A stretch of 64,000 bases of DNA from Marinomonas aquimarina (GTDB lineage: Bacteria > Pseudomonadota > Gammaproteobacteria > Pseudomonadales > Marinomonadaceae): the NCBI RefSeq assembly GCF_900089755.1, contig NZ_FLOC01000009.1, forward strand, positions 1 to 64,000, written 5' to 3'. A program made the translations under genes and the position numbers. Each line of letters opens with the position of its first letter. The stretch's first letter is position 1. This document shows positions 35,293 through 47,993 of this stretch, one piece after another. Below the pieces are notes generated by a model, which made no database searches, was not told the DNA's origin, and saw only the letters and a program-made list of their open reading frames with translations.

Positions 35293-36147
35293 ATGATTTT
35301 AGTCACCGGCGCATCCGGCCAACTAGGTCACTTGGTCGTTAACAGCTTATTAGCAAAAGGCGTGGCCGCAAACCAGATCGTCGCGGCAGTACGTAGCCCA
35401 GAAAAAGCCTCTGCGCTAACAGAGCAAGGCGTGGTCGTGCGTCAAGCCGATTACACCGATCCAGCGTCTTTGCAAGCCGCGATGGCAGACGTCACACGCG
35501 TGGTGTTGGTGTCTTCCAGTGAAGTGGGCCAACGTGCCGCGCAGCACCAGAATGTGATTAACGCCGCCAAGGAAGCGGGGGTAGAGTTGCTGGCTTACAC
35601 CAGCATTCTGCATGCAGACACTTCACCGCTAGCACTTGCTGAAGAACACCGTGCGACCGAAGCAGCCCTTAAAGCTTCTGGTGTGCCTCATGTACTACTG
35701 CGCAATGGCTGGTACTCAGAGAACTACACCATGAGTGCCGCCATGGCAGTCGAGCATGGTGCGGTACTAGGTAGCGCAGGCGAAGGTAAATACTCAACCG
35801 CTGCTCGTGCGGACTACGCCGAAGCCGCTGCCGTGGCAGTCACGTCTGAAGATCAAGCAGGCAAGGTCTACGAACTAGCGGGCGATGACGCCTTCACCCT
35901 AGCGCAGTACGCCGCTTACCTTGCTGAGATCAGCGGCAAAAACGTAGTCTACCAAGACCTGCCAGAAGCGGAATACGCCAAAGTCTTGGTGGAAGTGGGT
36001 CTGCCAGAAGGGTTCGCCAGCATCCTAGCCGACTCCGATGTCGGTGCATCAAAAGGCGGCTTGTTTGATGACAGCCACACGCTGTCTAAGCTGATTGGCC
36101 GTCCCACTACGCCAATTCAAGACAGCATTAAACAGGCTCTTTCATAA
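35293..36147 (+). CDS. qorB: NAD(P)H-quinone oxidoreductase QorB/YtfG-like (NmrA-type SDR)
   Basis: This 284-residue atypical short-chain dehydrogenase has an N-terminal Rossmann motif TGASGQLGHLVV (about residues 5-16). NmrA-like features include VVLVSSSEVGQR, LLAYTSILHAD and LRNGWYSENYT. QorB of E. coli reduces quinones with NADPH. The divergent HxlR regulator mirrors the E. coli ytfG-ytfH pair and suggests induction by reactive quinones or aldehydes. GGAGA precedes the ATG. Confidence 0.85.
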   Translation: MILVTGASGQLGHLVVNSLLAKGVAANQIVAAVRSPEKASALTEQGVVVRQADYTDPASLQAAMADVTRVVLVSSSEVGQRAAQHQNVINAAKEAGVELLAYTSILHADTSPLALAEEHRATEAALKASGVPHVLLRNGWYSENYTMSAAMAVEHGAVLGSAGEGKYSTAARADYAEAAAVAVTSEDQAGKVYELAGDDAFTLAQYAAYLAEISGKNVVYQDLPEAEYAKVLVEVGLPEGFASILADSDVGASKGGLFDDSHTLSKLIGRPTTPIQDSIKQALS

Positions 36148-36295
36148 GCAGCGAGTGAACGCCATTTTGTAACAGAAAGTAGCTTGAATAGCACAATGTG
36201 CAAACTTAACGTAAGCGCTTACCAACACCGTAGCCTACACCTGTTAAGATCTTGCGTGGCCGAGATTGAGAAAAGCACGAGAATGAAAGCCATAA

Positions 36296-36326
36296 AAAAA
36301 GCCAGTGTCGAAGACACTGGCTTTTT
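36296..36326. terminator. Bidirectional terminator between qorB and gyrB
   Basis: GCCAGTGTC (36301-36309), three bases, GACACTGGC (36313-36321), flanked by A5 and T5. It ends the gyrB operon on the minus strand and the qorB transcript on the plus strand. Confidence 0.93.
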
Positions 36327-36351
36327 CGTAGTACAGCTCGGAACTGGGCGC

Positions 36352-39871
<3,520 letters not shown>

Positions 39872-39894
39872 AATGAGGCTTATGTTAGGAAAAC

Positions 39895-39918
39895 AAGAGG
39901 GTGCGGATGCACCCTCTT
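39895..39918 (-). terminator. Hairpin between dnaN and recF
   Basis: AAGAGGGTGC (39895-39904), GGAT, GCACCCTCTT (39909-39918) forms a perfect 10-bp stem. On the minus strand it is followed by TTGTTTTCC, an interrupted T-run. It probably attenuates rather than stops transcription from dnaN into recF-gyrB. Confidence 0.75.
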
Positions 39919-39926
39919 AAATTCGA

Positions 39927-41024
39927 TTACAGACGCATTGGCATCACAACGTACTGGGACGCGTGACCTTGGCCTTCTTCGATCAAGGCGCTACTGTTGG
40001 AATCGTTCAAAGAAATGCGTACTTCTTGTGAATCGATTACACCAAGCACATCTAGCAAGTAGCCGACGTTGAAACCTACTTCTAGGCTATCACCTTGGTA
40101 TTGCACCAATACCGATTCTTCGGCTTCTTCTTGCTCTGGGTTGTTGGCAAATACTTGCAACATGCCATTCGATAGGTTCAGACGCACACCACGGTATTTC
40201 TCGTTCGATAGGATCGACGCACGAAGGAAAACCTGGCGCAGTTCCAAACGATCTGCTGCAACCACTTTTTCATTATTGCGCGGGATTACGCGGTGATAAT
40301 CAGGGAACTTGCCATCAACTAGCTTAGAAGTGAAGGTGTAGTCTGCCACTTTGGCACGGATGTGGTTCGAGCCAATGGTTAGTTCTACTTCGTCTTCTGA
40401 GTCGTTTAATAGACGGTTCAGTTCCAATACGCCCTTACGTGGTACGATCACTTGCGTTAGGTCGCCTTTCACCTGTGCATCTTCGATCGCTGTTGCCAGA
40501 CGGTGACCGTCGGTTGCGACAACACGTAGTTGACCATCGGCTACTTCAAATAGCATACCGTTTAGGTAGTAACGCACGTCTTGGTTGGCCATGGCAAAAC
40601 CAGTACGGTCAATCAGCCTACGCACACTGCCTTGAGCAATGTTCACCACCAAGTCGCCTTGCATATCTTGGATATTCGGAAACTCTTCCGCTGGCAAAGT
40701 CGATAGCGTAAAGCGTGAGCGGCCAGAGCGGATCACTGCTTTTTGATCGTCTAGCGAGAACTCAATCACAGCGCTGTCAGGCAAGCTCTTACAGATGTCC
40801 ATCAGCTTACGCGCTGGTACGGTAACACGGCCTTCTTGGCATTCATCTAGTGGCGCACGACCCACCAATTCCACTTCTAGGTCAGAACCCGTCAAAGTAA
40901 GAGTTTGGTCTTTTACTTCTACCAAAACATTGGCCAACACTGGCATCGTTTGTTTACGCTCAACGACACCGGCAACCAGTTGTAGTGGCTTTAGTAACGT
41001 TTCGCGGACGACTGAAAATTTCAT
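39927..41024 (-). CDS. dnaN: DNA polymerase III beta sliding clamp
   Basis: This protein of 365 residues (E. coli 366) has three repeated clamp domains of about 120 residues. It begins MKFSVVRETLLKPLQLVAGVVERK and ends YVVMPMRL, both characteristic. The conserved clamp loop NNEKV-type residues and the hydrophobic pocket segment near the C-terminus are present. It tethers polymerase III to DNA. It lies 33 bp downstream of dnaA in the same operon. Confidence 0.97.
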   Translation of the reverse strand: MKFSVVRETLLKPLQLVAGVVERKQTMPVLANVLVEVKDQTLTLTGSDLEVELVGRAPLDECQEGRVTVPARKLMDICKSLPDSAVIEFSLDDQKAVIRSGRSRFTLSTLPAEEFPNIQDMQGDLVVNIAQGSVRRLIDRTGFAMANQDVRYYLNGMLFEVADGQLRVVATDGHRLATAIEDAQVKGDLTQVIVPRKGVLELNRLLNDSEDEVELTIGSNHIRAKVADYTFTSKLVDGKFPDYHRVIPRNNEKVVAADRLELRQVFLRASILSNEKYRGVRLNLSNGMLQVFANNPEQEEAEESVLVQYQGDSLEVGFNVGYLLDVLGVIDSQEVRISLNDSNSSALIEEGQGHASQYVVMPMRL

Positions 41025-41057
41025 TCTTTTCCTCGTTAATTCAATGTCTTAGACCAA

Positions 41058-42611
41058 TTAGGTGGTCAGAATGCGCATCAATTGTTTGTAGTCTTCACGG
41101 ATATCCGAATCCGTATCCTGCAATTCTTTAATCTTACGAATCGCGTGCAACGCCGTGGTATGGTCACGACCACCAAAGGCTTCACCAATTTCCGGCAAGC
41201 TGTGGTTGGTCAGCTCTTTCGCCAACGACATGGCCACTTGACGTGGACGTGCCACCGAGCGACTGCGACGTTTCGACAGCAGATCGCTGATCTTAATCTT
41301 GTAATACTCAGCGACAATACGCTGGATATTATCAATGTTCACCAACTTGTCCTGCAAGGCCAATAAGTCTTTTAACGACTCACGCACAAAATCTGGCGTG
41401 ATCGAACGGCCAGTAAAGTGGGAGTTGGCAATCACACGTTTTAACGCACCTTCTAACTCACGCACGTTGGAGCGAATTTTCTGTGCGATAAAGAATGCCG
41501 AATCGTAAGACAATTTAACACCGCTTTCTTCCGCTTTACGCATCAAAATCGCGACACGGGTTTCCAGCTCAGGCGGCTCAATAGCGACGGTTAAGCCCCA
41601 ACCAAAACGAGATTTTAGACGATCTTCAAGACCTTGGATCTCTTTCGGGTAACGGTCACAGGTCAAGATCATCTGTTGGCCACCTTCTAACAGCGCGTTA
41701 AAAGTGTGAAAGAACTCTTCCTGGGTACGGTCTTTGCCAGCAAAAAACTGAATATCGTCAATTAGCAACGCATCTACCGAGCGGTAGTAACGTTTGAAAT
41801 CATTGATGGCGTTAAGTTGCAAGGCCTTCACCATATCCGCCACGAAACGCTCCGAATGCAGATACACCACCTTGGCATTGGGGTTGTGACGCATCAGCTC
41901 AGTACCGACCGCTTGCATTAAGTGGGTTTTACCTAGGCCCACACCACCATAGATAAACAGTGGGTTATAAGCACCACCAGGATTTTCCGCCACTTGTTGC
42001 GCGGCCGCGTGGGCAAGTTGGTTCGATTTACCTTCAACGAAGTTTTCGAAGGTAAATGAATTATTCAGATTCGCACCATGGTTTATACCACCTTCCACTT
42101 CCACCTTGCGGTTGGGCGGTGTCAGGGGTAACTGGCCTTGTTCGTAGGGCTCTGGCTCAGGGCGCACATAATGGTCACCTAAGCTTAGTGGCGCTTCGAA
42201 CTCAATCTCAGGGCCATCATTGTCATCGTCCATTAAGCTAAAGCCTGGGCTGTAGCCAGATTCAAACTGAGGCTCAGAGGCTGGCGCGGTGCGTGCAATC
42301 GGTTCCGCGGCTTTCGGCGCGGGCGCTGGTGGTGGAGGTGGCGGCGTTGGTTTCACAAAACCGGCCTGACGTACCGACAGCACTAAACTGGGCGCAGGTT
42401 CATTACCAGCAAACTCCGATAGCAGCTCTTTAATGCGCGCTTGGTATTTATTGGTGACCCAATCGAGCACAAAACGATTTGGAGCATACAGACACAGATC
42501 GCCATTAGACTCGACCTCCGCTTGCAGCGGACGAATCCATGTATTGAATTGCGATGTGGAAAACTCTTCCTGCAAGGTCACAAGACAGCGCTCCCAATAC
42601 TGCAAAGACAC
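41058..42611 (-). CDS. dnaA: Chromosomal replication initiator protein DnaA
   Basis: This AAA+ initiator has domain I at about 1-80 ([21 protein letters not shown]). The long proline-rich and acidic domain II linker is at about 90-185 ([15 protein letters not shown]). Domain III carries Walker [14 protein letters not shown] and Walker [14 protein letters not shown]. Domain IV has the DnaA-box-binding signature [15 protein letters not shown]. An in-frame ATG at 42689 would add 26 non-conserved residues and would overlap the first DnaA-box. The GTG at 42611, with GGGAG upstream, gives the canonical SLxxWxxCL start and 517 residues. It heads dnaA-dnaN-recF-gyrB. Confidence 0.97.
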   Translation of the reverse strand: MSLQYWERCLVTLQEEFSTSQFNTWIRPLQAEVESNGDLCLYAPNRFVLDWVTNKYQARIKELLSEFAGNEPAPSLVLSVRQAGFVKPTPPPPPPAPAPKAAEPIARTAPASEPQFESGYSPGFSLMDDDNDGPEIEFEAPLSLGDHYVRPEPEPYEQGQLPLTPPNRKVEVEGGINHGANLNNSFTFENFVEGKSNQLAHAAAQQVAENPGGAYNPLFIYGGVGLGKTHLMQAVGTELMRHNPNAKVVYLHSERFVADMVKALQLNAINDFKRYYRSVDALLIDDIQFFAGKDRTQEEFFHTFNALLEGGQQMILTCDRYPKEIQGLEDRLKSRFGWGLTVAIEPPELETRVAILMRKAEESGVKLSYDSAFFIAQKIRSNVRELEGALKRVIANSHFTGRSITPDFVRESLKDLLALQDKLVNIDNIQRIVAEYYKIKISDLLSKRRSRSVARPRQVAMSLAKELTNHSLPEIGEAFGGRDHTTALHAIRKIKELQDTDSDIREDYKQLMRILTT

Positions 42612-42817
42612 GATAAACGCTCTCCCTGATTGAGTTTGAAATTCGATAAATTTTAAGCAAGAGGGGGATTTTAACGTGAGGCCCGACACTTATCCACAAA
42701 AAATTATGTTATCCACCCGAATTTATTGGCTATGCAAAAATGTTAATAACAAAATAAGTTATACACAGCGGTGCATTAAACGCTTCCGGTGTGTATAAAA
42801 CACCTACTTACCCACAT

Positions 42818-42879
42818 ATTAACAGCGGCTTTGGAATATTTTTATTAACAGCCGTTTTAAATATCAAGTCACTGTTAAT
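42818..42879. repeat. Iteron-like repeats in the dnaA-rpmH gap
   Basis: ATTAACAGC occurs at 42818-42826 and 42844-42852, a 26-bp period. An inverted copy of its core (CTGTTAAT) lies at 42872-42879. They sit between DnaA boxes. An origin-binding or DNA-unwinding role is only an inference. Confidence 0.45.
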
Positions 42880-42939
42880 AAATAGTTTTTCATGCTTTAC
42901 ACATCACCATGTGCATAAATAAAGAAGGCTATTTTGTTT

Positions 42940-42974
42940 TTTACTCACAGACGAAGGATAAGGCTGTGAGTAAA
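42940..42974. repeat. Perfect 11-bp inverted repeat containing two DnaA-like boxes
   Basis: TTTACTCACAG (42940-42950) and CTGTGAGTAAA (42964-42974) are exact reverse complements with a 13-base spacer. Each arm holds TTACTCACA, one mismatch from the DnaA consensus, so two DnaA molecules could bind head to head. It lies about 55 bp upstream of the rpmH promoter. Confidence 0.6.
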
Positions 42975-43026
42975 TTATGAGTGAATTTGTTGGTTAAATT
43001 TTTCACAGAAAAGCGCTCTAGGCCGA

Positions 43027-43055
43027 TTGAATTGTTCTGACAAACGCTCTAAAAT
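43027..43055 (+). promoter_or_regulatory. Sigma-70 promoter of rpmH-rnpA
   Basis: TTGAAT (43027-43032) and TAAAAT (43050-43055) have exact 17-bp spacing and lie 84 bp before the rpmH start. Confidence 0.65.
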
Positions 43056-43138
43056 CCGCGCCCTGATTTGTAATCAAACCAAGAGGCTTGGCGGACGCTA
43101 ACCCTCACACTTAGACACTGATTCAGTGAGATATAGAA

Positions 43139-43273
43139 ATGAAAAGAACTTTCCAACCTAGCGTACTAAAACGTAAGCGTTCACACGGTTTCCGTGCTCG
43201 CATGGCAACTAAAAACGGTCGTAAAGTATTGGCGGCTCGCCGTGCTCGCGGTCGTAAGGTTCTAAGCGCGTAA
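43139..43273 (+). CDS. rpmH: 50S ribosomal protein L34
   Basis: This 44-residue, very basic protein starts [20 protein letters not shown] and ends GRKVLSA, diagnostic for L34. It is a structural protein of the large ribosomal subunit. It is the first gene after the DnaA-box region, followed within 6 bp by rnpA, the near-universal rpmH-rnpA pair. Its promoter lies in the intergenic region next to the inverted repeat. Confidence 0.97.
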   Translation: MKRTFQPSVLKRKRSHGFRARMATKNGRKVLAARRARGRKVLSA

Positions 43274-43279
43274 TCTTTG

Positions 43280-43675
43280 ATGTCACGCTTTATGTTTCCC
43301 CGGCAGGTCAGACTCCTGAATGCCGGGGACTACCAATCCGTCTTTAACGACACCTCCTCTAAAGTCTTCGCAGGCGAATTTCTGCTATTAGCTCGAAAGC
43401 ATCCCACTGATGCACGTTTGGGTTTGATAGTGTCGAAAAAAACCGATAAGAGAGCCGTCGGCCGTAACCGCATCAAACGCGTGGTACGCGATTCATTTCG
43501 CCATCACCAAGAGCTGCTCGCTGGTCTCGACATCATTTTCCTAGCCCGCCAAGGCATTCGCGATGTGGACAACCCTGAACTGCATAAACGTTTAGAAAAA
43601 GCGTGGAAGCAGTTAGCGAAGAAAGCCCAAAAGCCAAATTCTGAGCAAAAACAACGCAAGTCAAAGCAGAAATAG
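43280..43675 (+). CDS. rnpA: Ribonuclease P protein component
   Basis: This 131-residue basic protein has the RNR signature GRNRIKRVVRDSFRHH (about 54-69), and the first part FPRQVRLLNAGDYQSVF is typical. It assists the RNase P RNA in 5' maturation of tRNA. An in-frame TTG one codon upstream is possible, but the ATG at 43280 is preferred. The lysine-rich tail (about 110-131) is longer than usual. The yidD gene that normally follows is missing. Confidence 0.95.
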   Translation: MSRFMFPRQVRLLNAGDYQSVFNDTSSKVFAGEFLLLARKHPTDARLGLIVSKKTDKRAVGRNRIKRVVRDSFRHHQELLAGLDIIFLARQGIRDVDNPELHKRLEKAWKQLAKKAQKPNSEQKQRKSKQK

Positions 43676-43770
43676 GCTGAAAATTCAGCTAAAGACTGGT
43701 TTAATACGGCGTGATTTTTAAAAGGGTGTTTTCACCTCCATTGTCCAACCAACCAAACTAGTTGAATACC

Positions 43771-45429
43771 ATGGATTTCAGACGTTACTTTTTATGGGGA
43801 GCGCTGTTTGTCAGTGGCTACCTGCTGTTTCTGCAGTGGAACCAAGACTACGGCACAACTGCAACGGCTCAAACTGCAGGCACATCAAGCGAAGCGGTTG
43901 TCGCTGCCAATGCCGATTCCGATCTTCCAAGCACAGACAACAGCACAACCTTAGCGGCGAGCAACGCCGACATTCCAGATCAAGCAGCGCAAGTTGCCAC
44001 AGGTCAGCTGATTCACGTTAAGACTGATACGCTTGATGTAGCGATCAACCCAGTGGGCGGTGATTTGGTGGAAGCCTCTTTATTGCAGCACTACAAAACA
44101 CTTGAAGGCAAAGAGCCGTTCGTGATTTTGGACAACGGTGGTGAGCGCATTTACGTGACGCAAAGCGGTCTGGTCGGTCGTGATGGCCCTGATGCCAGCG
44201 GCGAGCGTCCGGTATACCGTGCCGAGCAAACGTCTTACACCATGGCAGAAGGCCAGGACACACTTGATGTGAACCTATACTTCACCGATGCCAAAGGCGT
44301 GAGCTACACCAAAACATTCCAGTTCACGAAAGACGGCTACAGCATTCGTCAGTTGATCACGGTCAACAACAGCAGCGACGCCACTTGGCGCGGTAACCTG
44401 TTTGCCCAGATCAAACGTGACAGTTCAGAAGACCCAAGCACAGCGACCAGTATGGGCCTACAGCCTTACCTAGGTGGCGCGGTGTCGGATGAAGAGAACA
44501 AATACCGCAAAGTGTCGTTTGACGACATGGAAGAAGAGCCAGTGAAAGAAATCACTACGAAAGGTTGGGTAGCCTTGCTACAACACTACTTCGTATCGGC
44601 TTGGATCCCAGAGCAAGGTCAAAAAGTAACCATTCAAGCGCGTACCAACAACGGCTTTAACCTAATTGGCTTCACTGGCCAAGCGGTGGAAATCCCAGCA
44701 GGTCAGCAAGGCACTTTGAGCTCAACCTTCTACGTGGGTCCAAAACTTCAAGATCAACTGGCGGCAACCGCTGAAAACCTAGACCTAACTGTGGATTACG
44801 GTTGGTTGTGGTGGCTAGCGAAACCATTGTTCTGGTTGCTAACGGCGATTCAATCGTTCGTGATTAACTGGGGTGTGGCAATCATCCTGATCGTAGTCTG
44901 TGTGAAGGCCTTGTTCTTCAAGCTGTCTGCAGCAAGTTACCGCTCAATGGCGAAAATGCGTAAGTTCGCACCAGAACTAGCACGCCTACGTGAGCAGCAC
45001 GGCGATGACCGTCAAGCCATGTCGCAGAAGATGATGGAGCTGTACAAGAAAGAGAAGATCAACCCACTCGGTGGCTGTCTTCCAATCTTGGTACAAATGC
45101 CAGTGTTCCTATCACTATACTGGGTATTGATGGAGTCTGTAGAACTGCGTCATGCGCCATTTATGCTATGGATCAATGACCTATCAGCGATGGACCCATA
45201 CTTCGTACTGCCGATCCTAATGGGTCTAAGTATGCTAGGTCAGCAAGCGTTGAACCCAACTCCGCCAGACCCAATGCAAGCCCGCATCATGAAGATTATG
45301 CCAATCGCATTTACCTTCTTCTTCTTGTGGTTCCCTGCAGGTCTAGTACTTTACTGGGTAGTGAACAACACATTGTCGATCATCCAGCAGTATGTGATTA
45401 CTAAGAACATCGAGAAGGGCGAAGGCTAG
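43771..45429 (+). CDS. yidC: Membrane protein insertase YidC
   Basis: This 552-residue inner-membrane protein has an N-terminal signal-anchor (FLWGALFVSGYLLFLQW). A large periplasmic beta domain lies at about 70-335 and the conserved five-helix insertase core at about 345-545, with NPLGGCLPILVQMPVF near 435. It inserts membrane proteins, including ATP synthase subunit c encoded in this window, and cooperates with Sec. A TTG start three codons upstream is possible, but the ATG at 43771 gives the canonical MDFRRYF. A terminator follows before mnmE. Confidence 0.96.
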   Translation: MDFRRYFLWGALFVSGYLLFLQWNQDYGTTATAQTAGTSSEAVVAANADSDLPSTDNSTTLAASNADIPDQAAQVATGQLIHVKTDTLDVAINPVGGDLVEASLLQHYKTLEGKEPFVILDNGGERIYVTQSGLVGRDGPDASGERPVYRAEQTSYTMAEGQDTLDVNLYFTDAKGVSYTKTFQFTKDGYSIRQLITVNNSSDATWRGNLFAQIKRDSSEDPSTATSMGLQPYLGGAVSDEENKYRKVSFDDMEEEPVKEITTKGWVALLQHYFVSAWIPEQGQKVTIQARTNNGFNLIGFTGQAVEIPAGQQGTLSSTFYVGPKLQDQLAATAENLDLTVDYGWLWWLAKPLFWLLTAIQSFVINWGVAIILIVVCVKALFFKLSAASYRSMAKMRKFAPELARLREQHGDDRQAMSQKMMELYKKEKINPLGGCLPILVQMPVFLSLYWVLMESVELRHAPFMLWINDLSAMDPYFVLPILMGLSMLGQQALNPTPPDPMQARIMKIMPIAFTFFFLWFPAGLVLYWVVNNTLSIIQQYVITKNIEKGEG

Positions 45430-45451
45430 CCTTCCACCTGACTCCAGTTCG

Positions 45452-45479
45452 AAAAAGGCTTCCTACGGGAGGCCTTTTT
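45452..45479 (+). terminator. Terminator after yidC
   Basis: AAAAAGGCTTCC pairs with GGGAGGCCTTTTT around a 4-base loop (one G:U pair), ending in a T-run. mnmE starts 54 bp later and so probably has its own promoter. Confidence 0.85.
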
Positions 45480-45532
45480 GCTATTAACGTCTTACACTAA
45501 GCCTAATTCTTTATTCGATTGCACAGGTCGCT

Positions 45533-46912
45533 ATGTCAGATTTTCAACAGCTCATTGACCAAGATACCATCGTTGCTCAAGCCACTGCGCCAGGTCGCGG
45601 TGGGGTTGGCATCGTGCGCCTTTCTGGCGCCAAAAGTCTTGAAATCGCTCAGGCCATCATTGGCTTTGAACCCACGCCACGTTACGCCCATTATGTGCCG
45701 TTTAAAGACGCACAAGGCGAACAGTTGGATATGGGCATCGCGCTGTACTTCCCAGGTCCGAACTCCTTCACCGGGGAAGATGTATTCGAGCTACAAGGCC
45801 ACGGCGGCCCCGTTATTATCGATATGCTACTGAGCCGCTGTATGGCGCTTGGCGCACGTCTGGCACGCCCTGGAGAGTTCTCAGAACGTGCCTTCCTAAA
45901 CGATAAAATGGACCTGACCCAAGCCGAAGCCATTGCCGATCTGATTGACTCGTCCTCAGAGCAAGCCGCCAAGTGTGCACTGCGCTCACTGCAAGGGGCC
46001 TTTTCAAAGCGTGTCGATGAGCTGGTTGAGTCTTTGATTCATCTACGCATTTATGTAGAAGCCGCAATTGATTTCCCAGAAGAAGAAATCGACTTTATCG
46101 GCGATGGCAAAGTGGCAGCCGACCTTGAAGAAATCCGCAATAAACTTCACAGCGTGATGAAAGAAGCCAATCAAGGCGCACTGCTGCGCGAAGGCATGAG
46201 TGTGGTCATTGCTGGGCGTCCCAATGCCGGTAAATCGAGCCTTTTAAATGCCTTATCGGGCAAAGACTCGGCCATTGTTACCTCGATCGAAGGCACCACC
46301 CGTGATGTCTTGCGTGAGCATATACACTTGGACGGTATGCCGCTGCATATCATTGATACCGCTGGTTTGCGTGACAGCCCAGACGAGGTCGAGCGCATCG
46401 GTATTCAGCGCGCTTGGGAAGAAATTCACAAGGCCGATCGTATCTTGCTAATGGTCGATAGCCAGTCGCTGGAATCTAACGACCCGAACGAAATCTGGCC
46501 AGAATTTATGAGTCAGCTAACCGCTCAGGATCACTTAACCTTAGTGCGTAACAAGGTCGACTTGACGAAGGAAAGCACCGGCTACGAAGAGGTTAACGGC
46601 CTGCCAGTCATTTCGTTATCGGCCAAGACCAACGATGGTATTGATGCACTCACCACTCATCTGAAGAGTGTGATGGGCTTTGACAGCACCACGGAAGGGG
46701 GCTTTATCGCCCGTCGCCGTCATATTGAAGCGCTGCAGAAAGCCAATCGTTACTTGGAGGCAGGCTTTGAGCAACTGCATGGCTATGGTGCAGGGGAATT
46801 GCTCGCGGAAGACCTAAAAGAAGCTCAGCAGGCGCTGAGTGAGATCACAGGGGCCTTCACCAGCGATGATTTGCTGGGACGCATCTTTGGCTCCTTCTGT
46901 ATCGGAAAGTAA
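45533..46912 (+). CDS. mnmE: tRNA modification GTPase MnmE
   Basis: This 459-residue protein has an N-terminal folate-binding domain ([20 protein letters not shown]). The helical domain is interrupted by a G domain at about 215-380, with [31 protein letters not shown] and NKVD. The C-terminal CIGK has the conserved cysteine. With MnmG it places the cmnm5 group on wobble uridine of certain tRNAs. mnmG lies 2.4 kb downstream, after an unrelated pair of minus-strand genes and the DnaA-box region. Confidence 0.97.
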   Translation: MSDFQQLIDQDTIVAQATAPGRGGVGIVRLSGAKSLEIAQAIIGFEPTPRYAHYVPFKDAQGEQLDMGIALYFPGPNSFTGEDVFELQGHGGPVIIDMLLSRCMALGARLARPGEFSERAFLNDKMDLTQAEAIADLIDSSSEQAAKCALRSLQGAFSKRVDELVESLIHLRIYVEAAIDFPEEEIDFIGDGKVAADLEEIRNKLHSVMKEANQGALLREGMSVVIAGRPNAGKSSLLNALSGKDSAIVTSIEGTTRDVLREHIHLDGMPLHIIDTAGLRDSPDEVERIGIQRAWEEIHKADRILLMVDSQSLESNDPNEIWPEFMSQLTAQDHLTLVRNKVDLTKESTGYEEVNGLPVISLSAKTNDGIDALTTHLKSVMGFDSTTEGGFIARRRHIEALQKANRYLEAGFEQLHGYGAGELLAEDLKEAQQALSEITGAFTSDDLLGRIFGSFCIGK

Positions 46913-46918
46913 GCGAAC

Positions 46919-46945
46919 AACGCCCACCACTGGTGGGCGTTTTTG
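46919..46945 (+). terminator. Terminator after mnmE
   Basis: ACGCCCACC (46920-46928), ACT, GGTGGGCGT (46932-46940) followed by T-rich sequence, between the convergent mnmE and acuI-like genes. Confidence 0.92.
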
Positions 46946-46971
46946 TTGGCCTTATGTCAGCCTATCAAGGC

Positions 46972-47949
46972 TTACATCTTCACAATTACACGTCCTTGTA
47001 CGCGGCCATAGAGCAGACTTTCAGCGTACTCAATGGCGTCTTCTAAGCCCACCACAGCACTAATATGATCCAAGTCTTCAGCTGATAACACTTCTGCCAA
47101 ACGCTGCCAAGCTTGTTCACGATCGGCGATTGGGCGCTTAACACTGTCGATGCCGTACAGTGTCACCCCACGCAGGATAAAGGGCATCACTGTGGCCGGG
47201 AAATCCATGCCCTGAGCGAGGCCACAGGCTGTCACTGCACCGCCATAGCGAGTGCTAGCACAGGCGTTGGCAAGCGTTTGGCTACCAACACAATCGACCA
47301 CACCCGCCCAACGCTCTTTCTGTAACGGTTTGCCCGTACCACTCAGTTCCGCACGGTCAATAATTTCAGTGGCGCCGAGCTTTTTCAGGTAATCGGCTTC
47401 TTCTGGGCGTCCGGTACTGGCGACCACATCAAAGCCGAGTTTGCTGAGCAGACGTATCGCATAGCTGCCCACCCCACCGTTGGCACCCGTCACTAGAACC
47501 GGCCCTTGATCAGGGCTCAGACCATGCTTCTCCAAAGCCATCACGCTGAGCATGGCGGTGTAGCCTGCGGTACCAATGGCCATCGCTTGCTCAGGCGTAA
47601 AAGCGCTGGGCAAAGCAATCAACCAGTCGCTGTTTAAGCTAGCGCGTTCAGCAAGACCACCCCAATGGCTTTCTCCTACACCGAAGCCATTTAACAGCAC
47701 TTGGTCGCCCGTTTGGAAACGCTCGCTGCTCGAAGATAGGACTTCGCCTACCAAATCGATACCAGGCACCATCGGAAAGTCACGGATGATGGTCGATTTA
47801 CCTGTGATCGCCAGTGCGTCTTTGTAGTTCAAAGTGCTGGCTTGCACAGCGATTTGCACATCGCCCTCAGGCAAATCCTGCTCTGACACCTTGCTTAACG
47901 AAGCATGGTAACCTTGTTCGTCGTTGTTAATGAGTACTGCGTTAAACAT
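46972..47949 (-). CDS. acuI: Acrylyl-CoA reductase AcuI / YhdH-family quinone oxidoreductase
   Basis: This 325-residue medium-chain dehydrogenase/reductase has STLNYKDALAITGKSTII, FPMVPGIDLVGEV, the Rossmann motif VLVTGANGGVGSYAIRLLSKLG and GTAGYTAMLSVMALE, all typical of the YhdH/AcuI group. AcuI reduces toxic acryloyl-CoA to propionyl-CoA with NADPH. In marine bacteria this is tied to DMSP and acrylate breakdown. It has no zinc-binding cysteines. Upstream lies a TetR gene and both promoters share the same operator sequence, so repression by that TetR protein is likely. prpE in this window could supply or continue the pathway. The exact substrate is inferred. Confidence 0.82.
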   Translation of the reverse strand: MFNAVLINNDEQGYHASLSKVSEQDLPEGDVQIAVQASTLNYKDALAITGKSTIIRDFPMVPGIDLVGEVLSSSSERFQTGDQVLLNGFGVGESHWGGLAERASLNSDWLIALPSAFTPEQAMAIGTAGYTAMLSVMALEKHGLSPDQGPVLVTGANGGVGSYAIRLLSKLGFDVVASTGRPEEADYLKKLGATEIIDRAELSGTGKPLQKERWAGVVDCVGSQTLANACASTRYGGAVTACGLAQGMDFPATVMPFILRGVTLYGIDSVKRPIADREQAWQRLAEVLSAEDLDHISAVVGLEDAIEYAESLLYGRVQGRVIVKM

Positions 47950-47963
47950 GATATTCTCCTAAT

Positions 47964-47987
47964 TAGACTGGATGTCTATAAATAGAC
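47964..47987. promoter_or_regulatory. Operator copy A, upstream of acuI
   Basis: TAGAC, five bases, GTCTA (47964-47978) runs into the overlapping palindrome GTCTATAAATAGAC (47974-47987). Nearly the same arrangement lies upstream of the TetR gene at 48637. The site is 15 bp from the acuI start codon and probably covers its promoter. Confidence 0.7.
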
Positions 47988-47993
47988 AAATTG

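Larger units (their letters stand above)
42690..43007. other. DnaA-box cluster 1 between dnaA and rpmH (candidate oriC or dnaA control region)
   Basis: The AT-rich dnaA-rpmH gap has matches to the DnaA box TTWTNCACA: TTATCCACA at 42690-42698, TTATACACA at 42759-42767, the same on the minus strand at 42790-42798, TTATGCACA minus at 42910-42918, and TTTTTCACA at 42999-43007. One-mismatch boxes lie at 42709, 42808, 42941 and 42965 (minus). In pseudomonads oriC lies between dnaA and rpmH. Here a richer cluster lies 6 kb away, so this one may serve mainly dnaA autoregulation. Confidence 0.7.
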
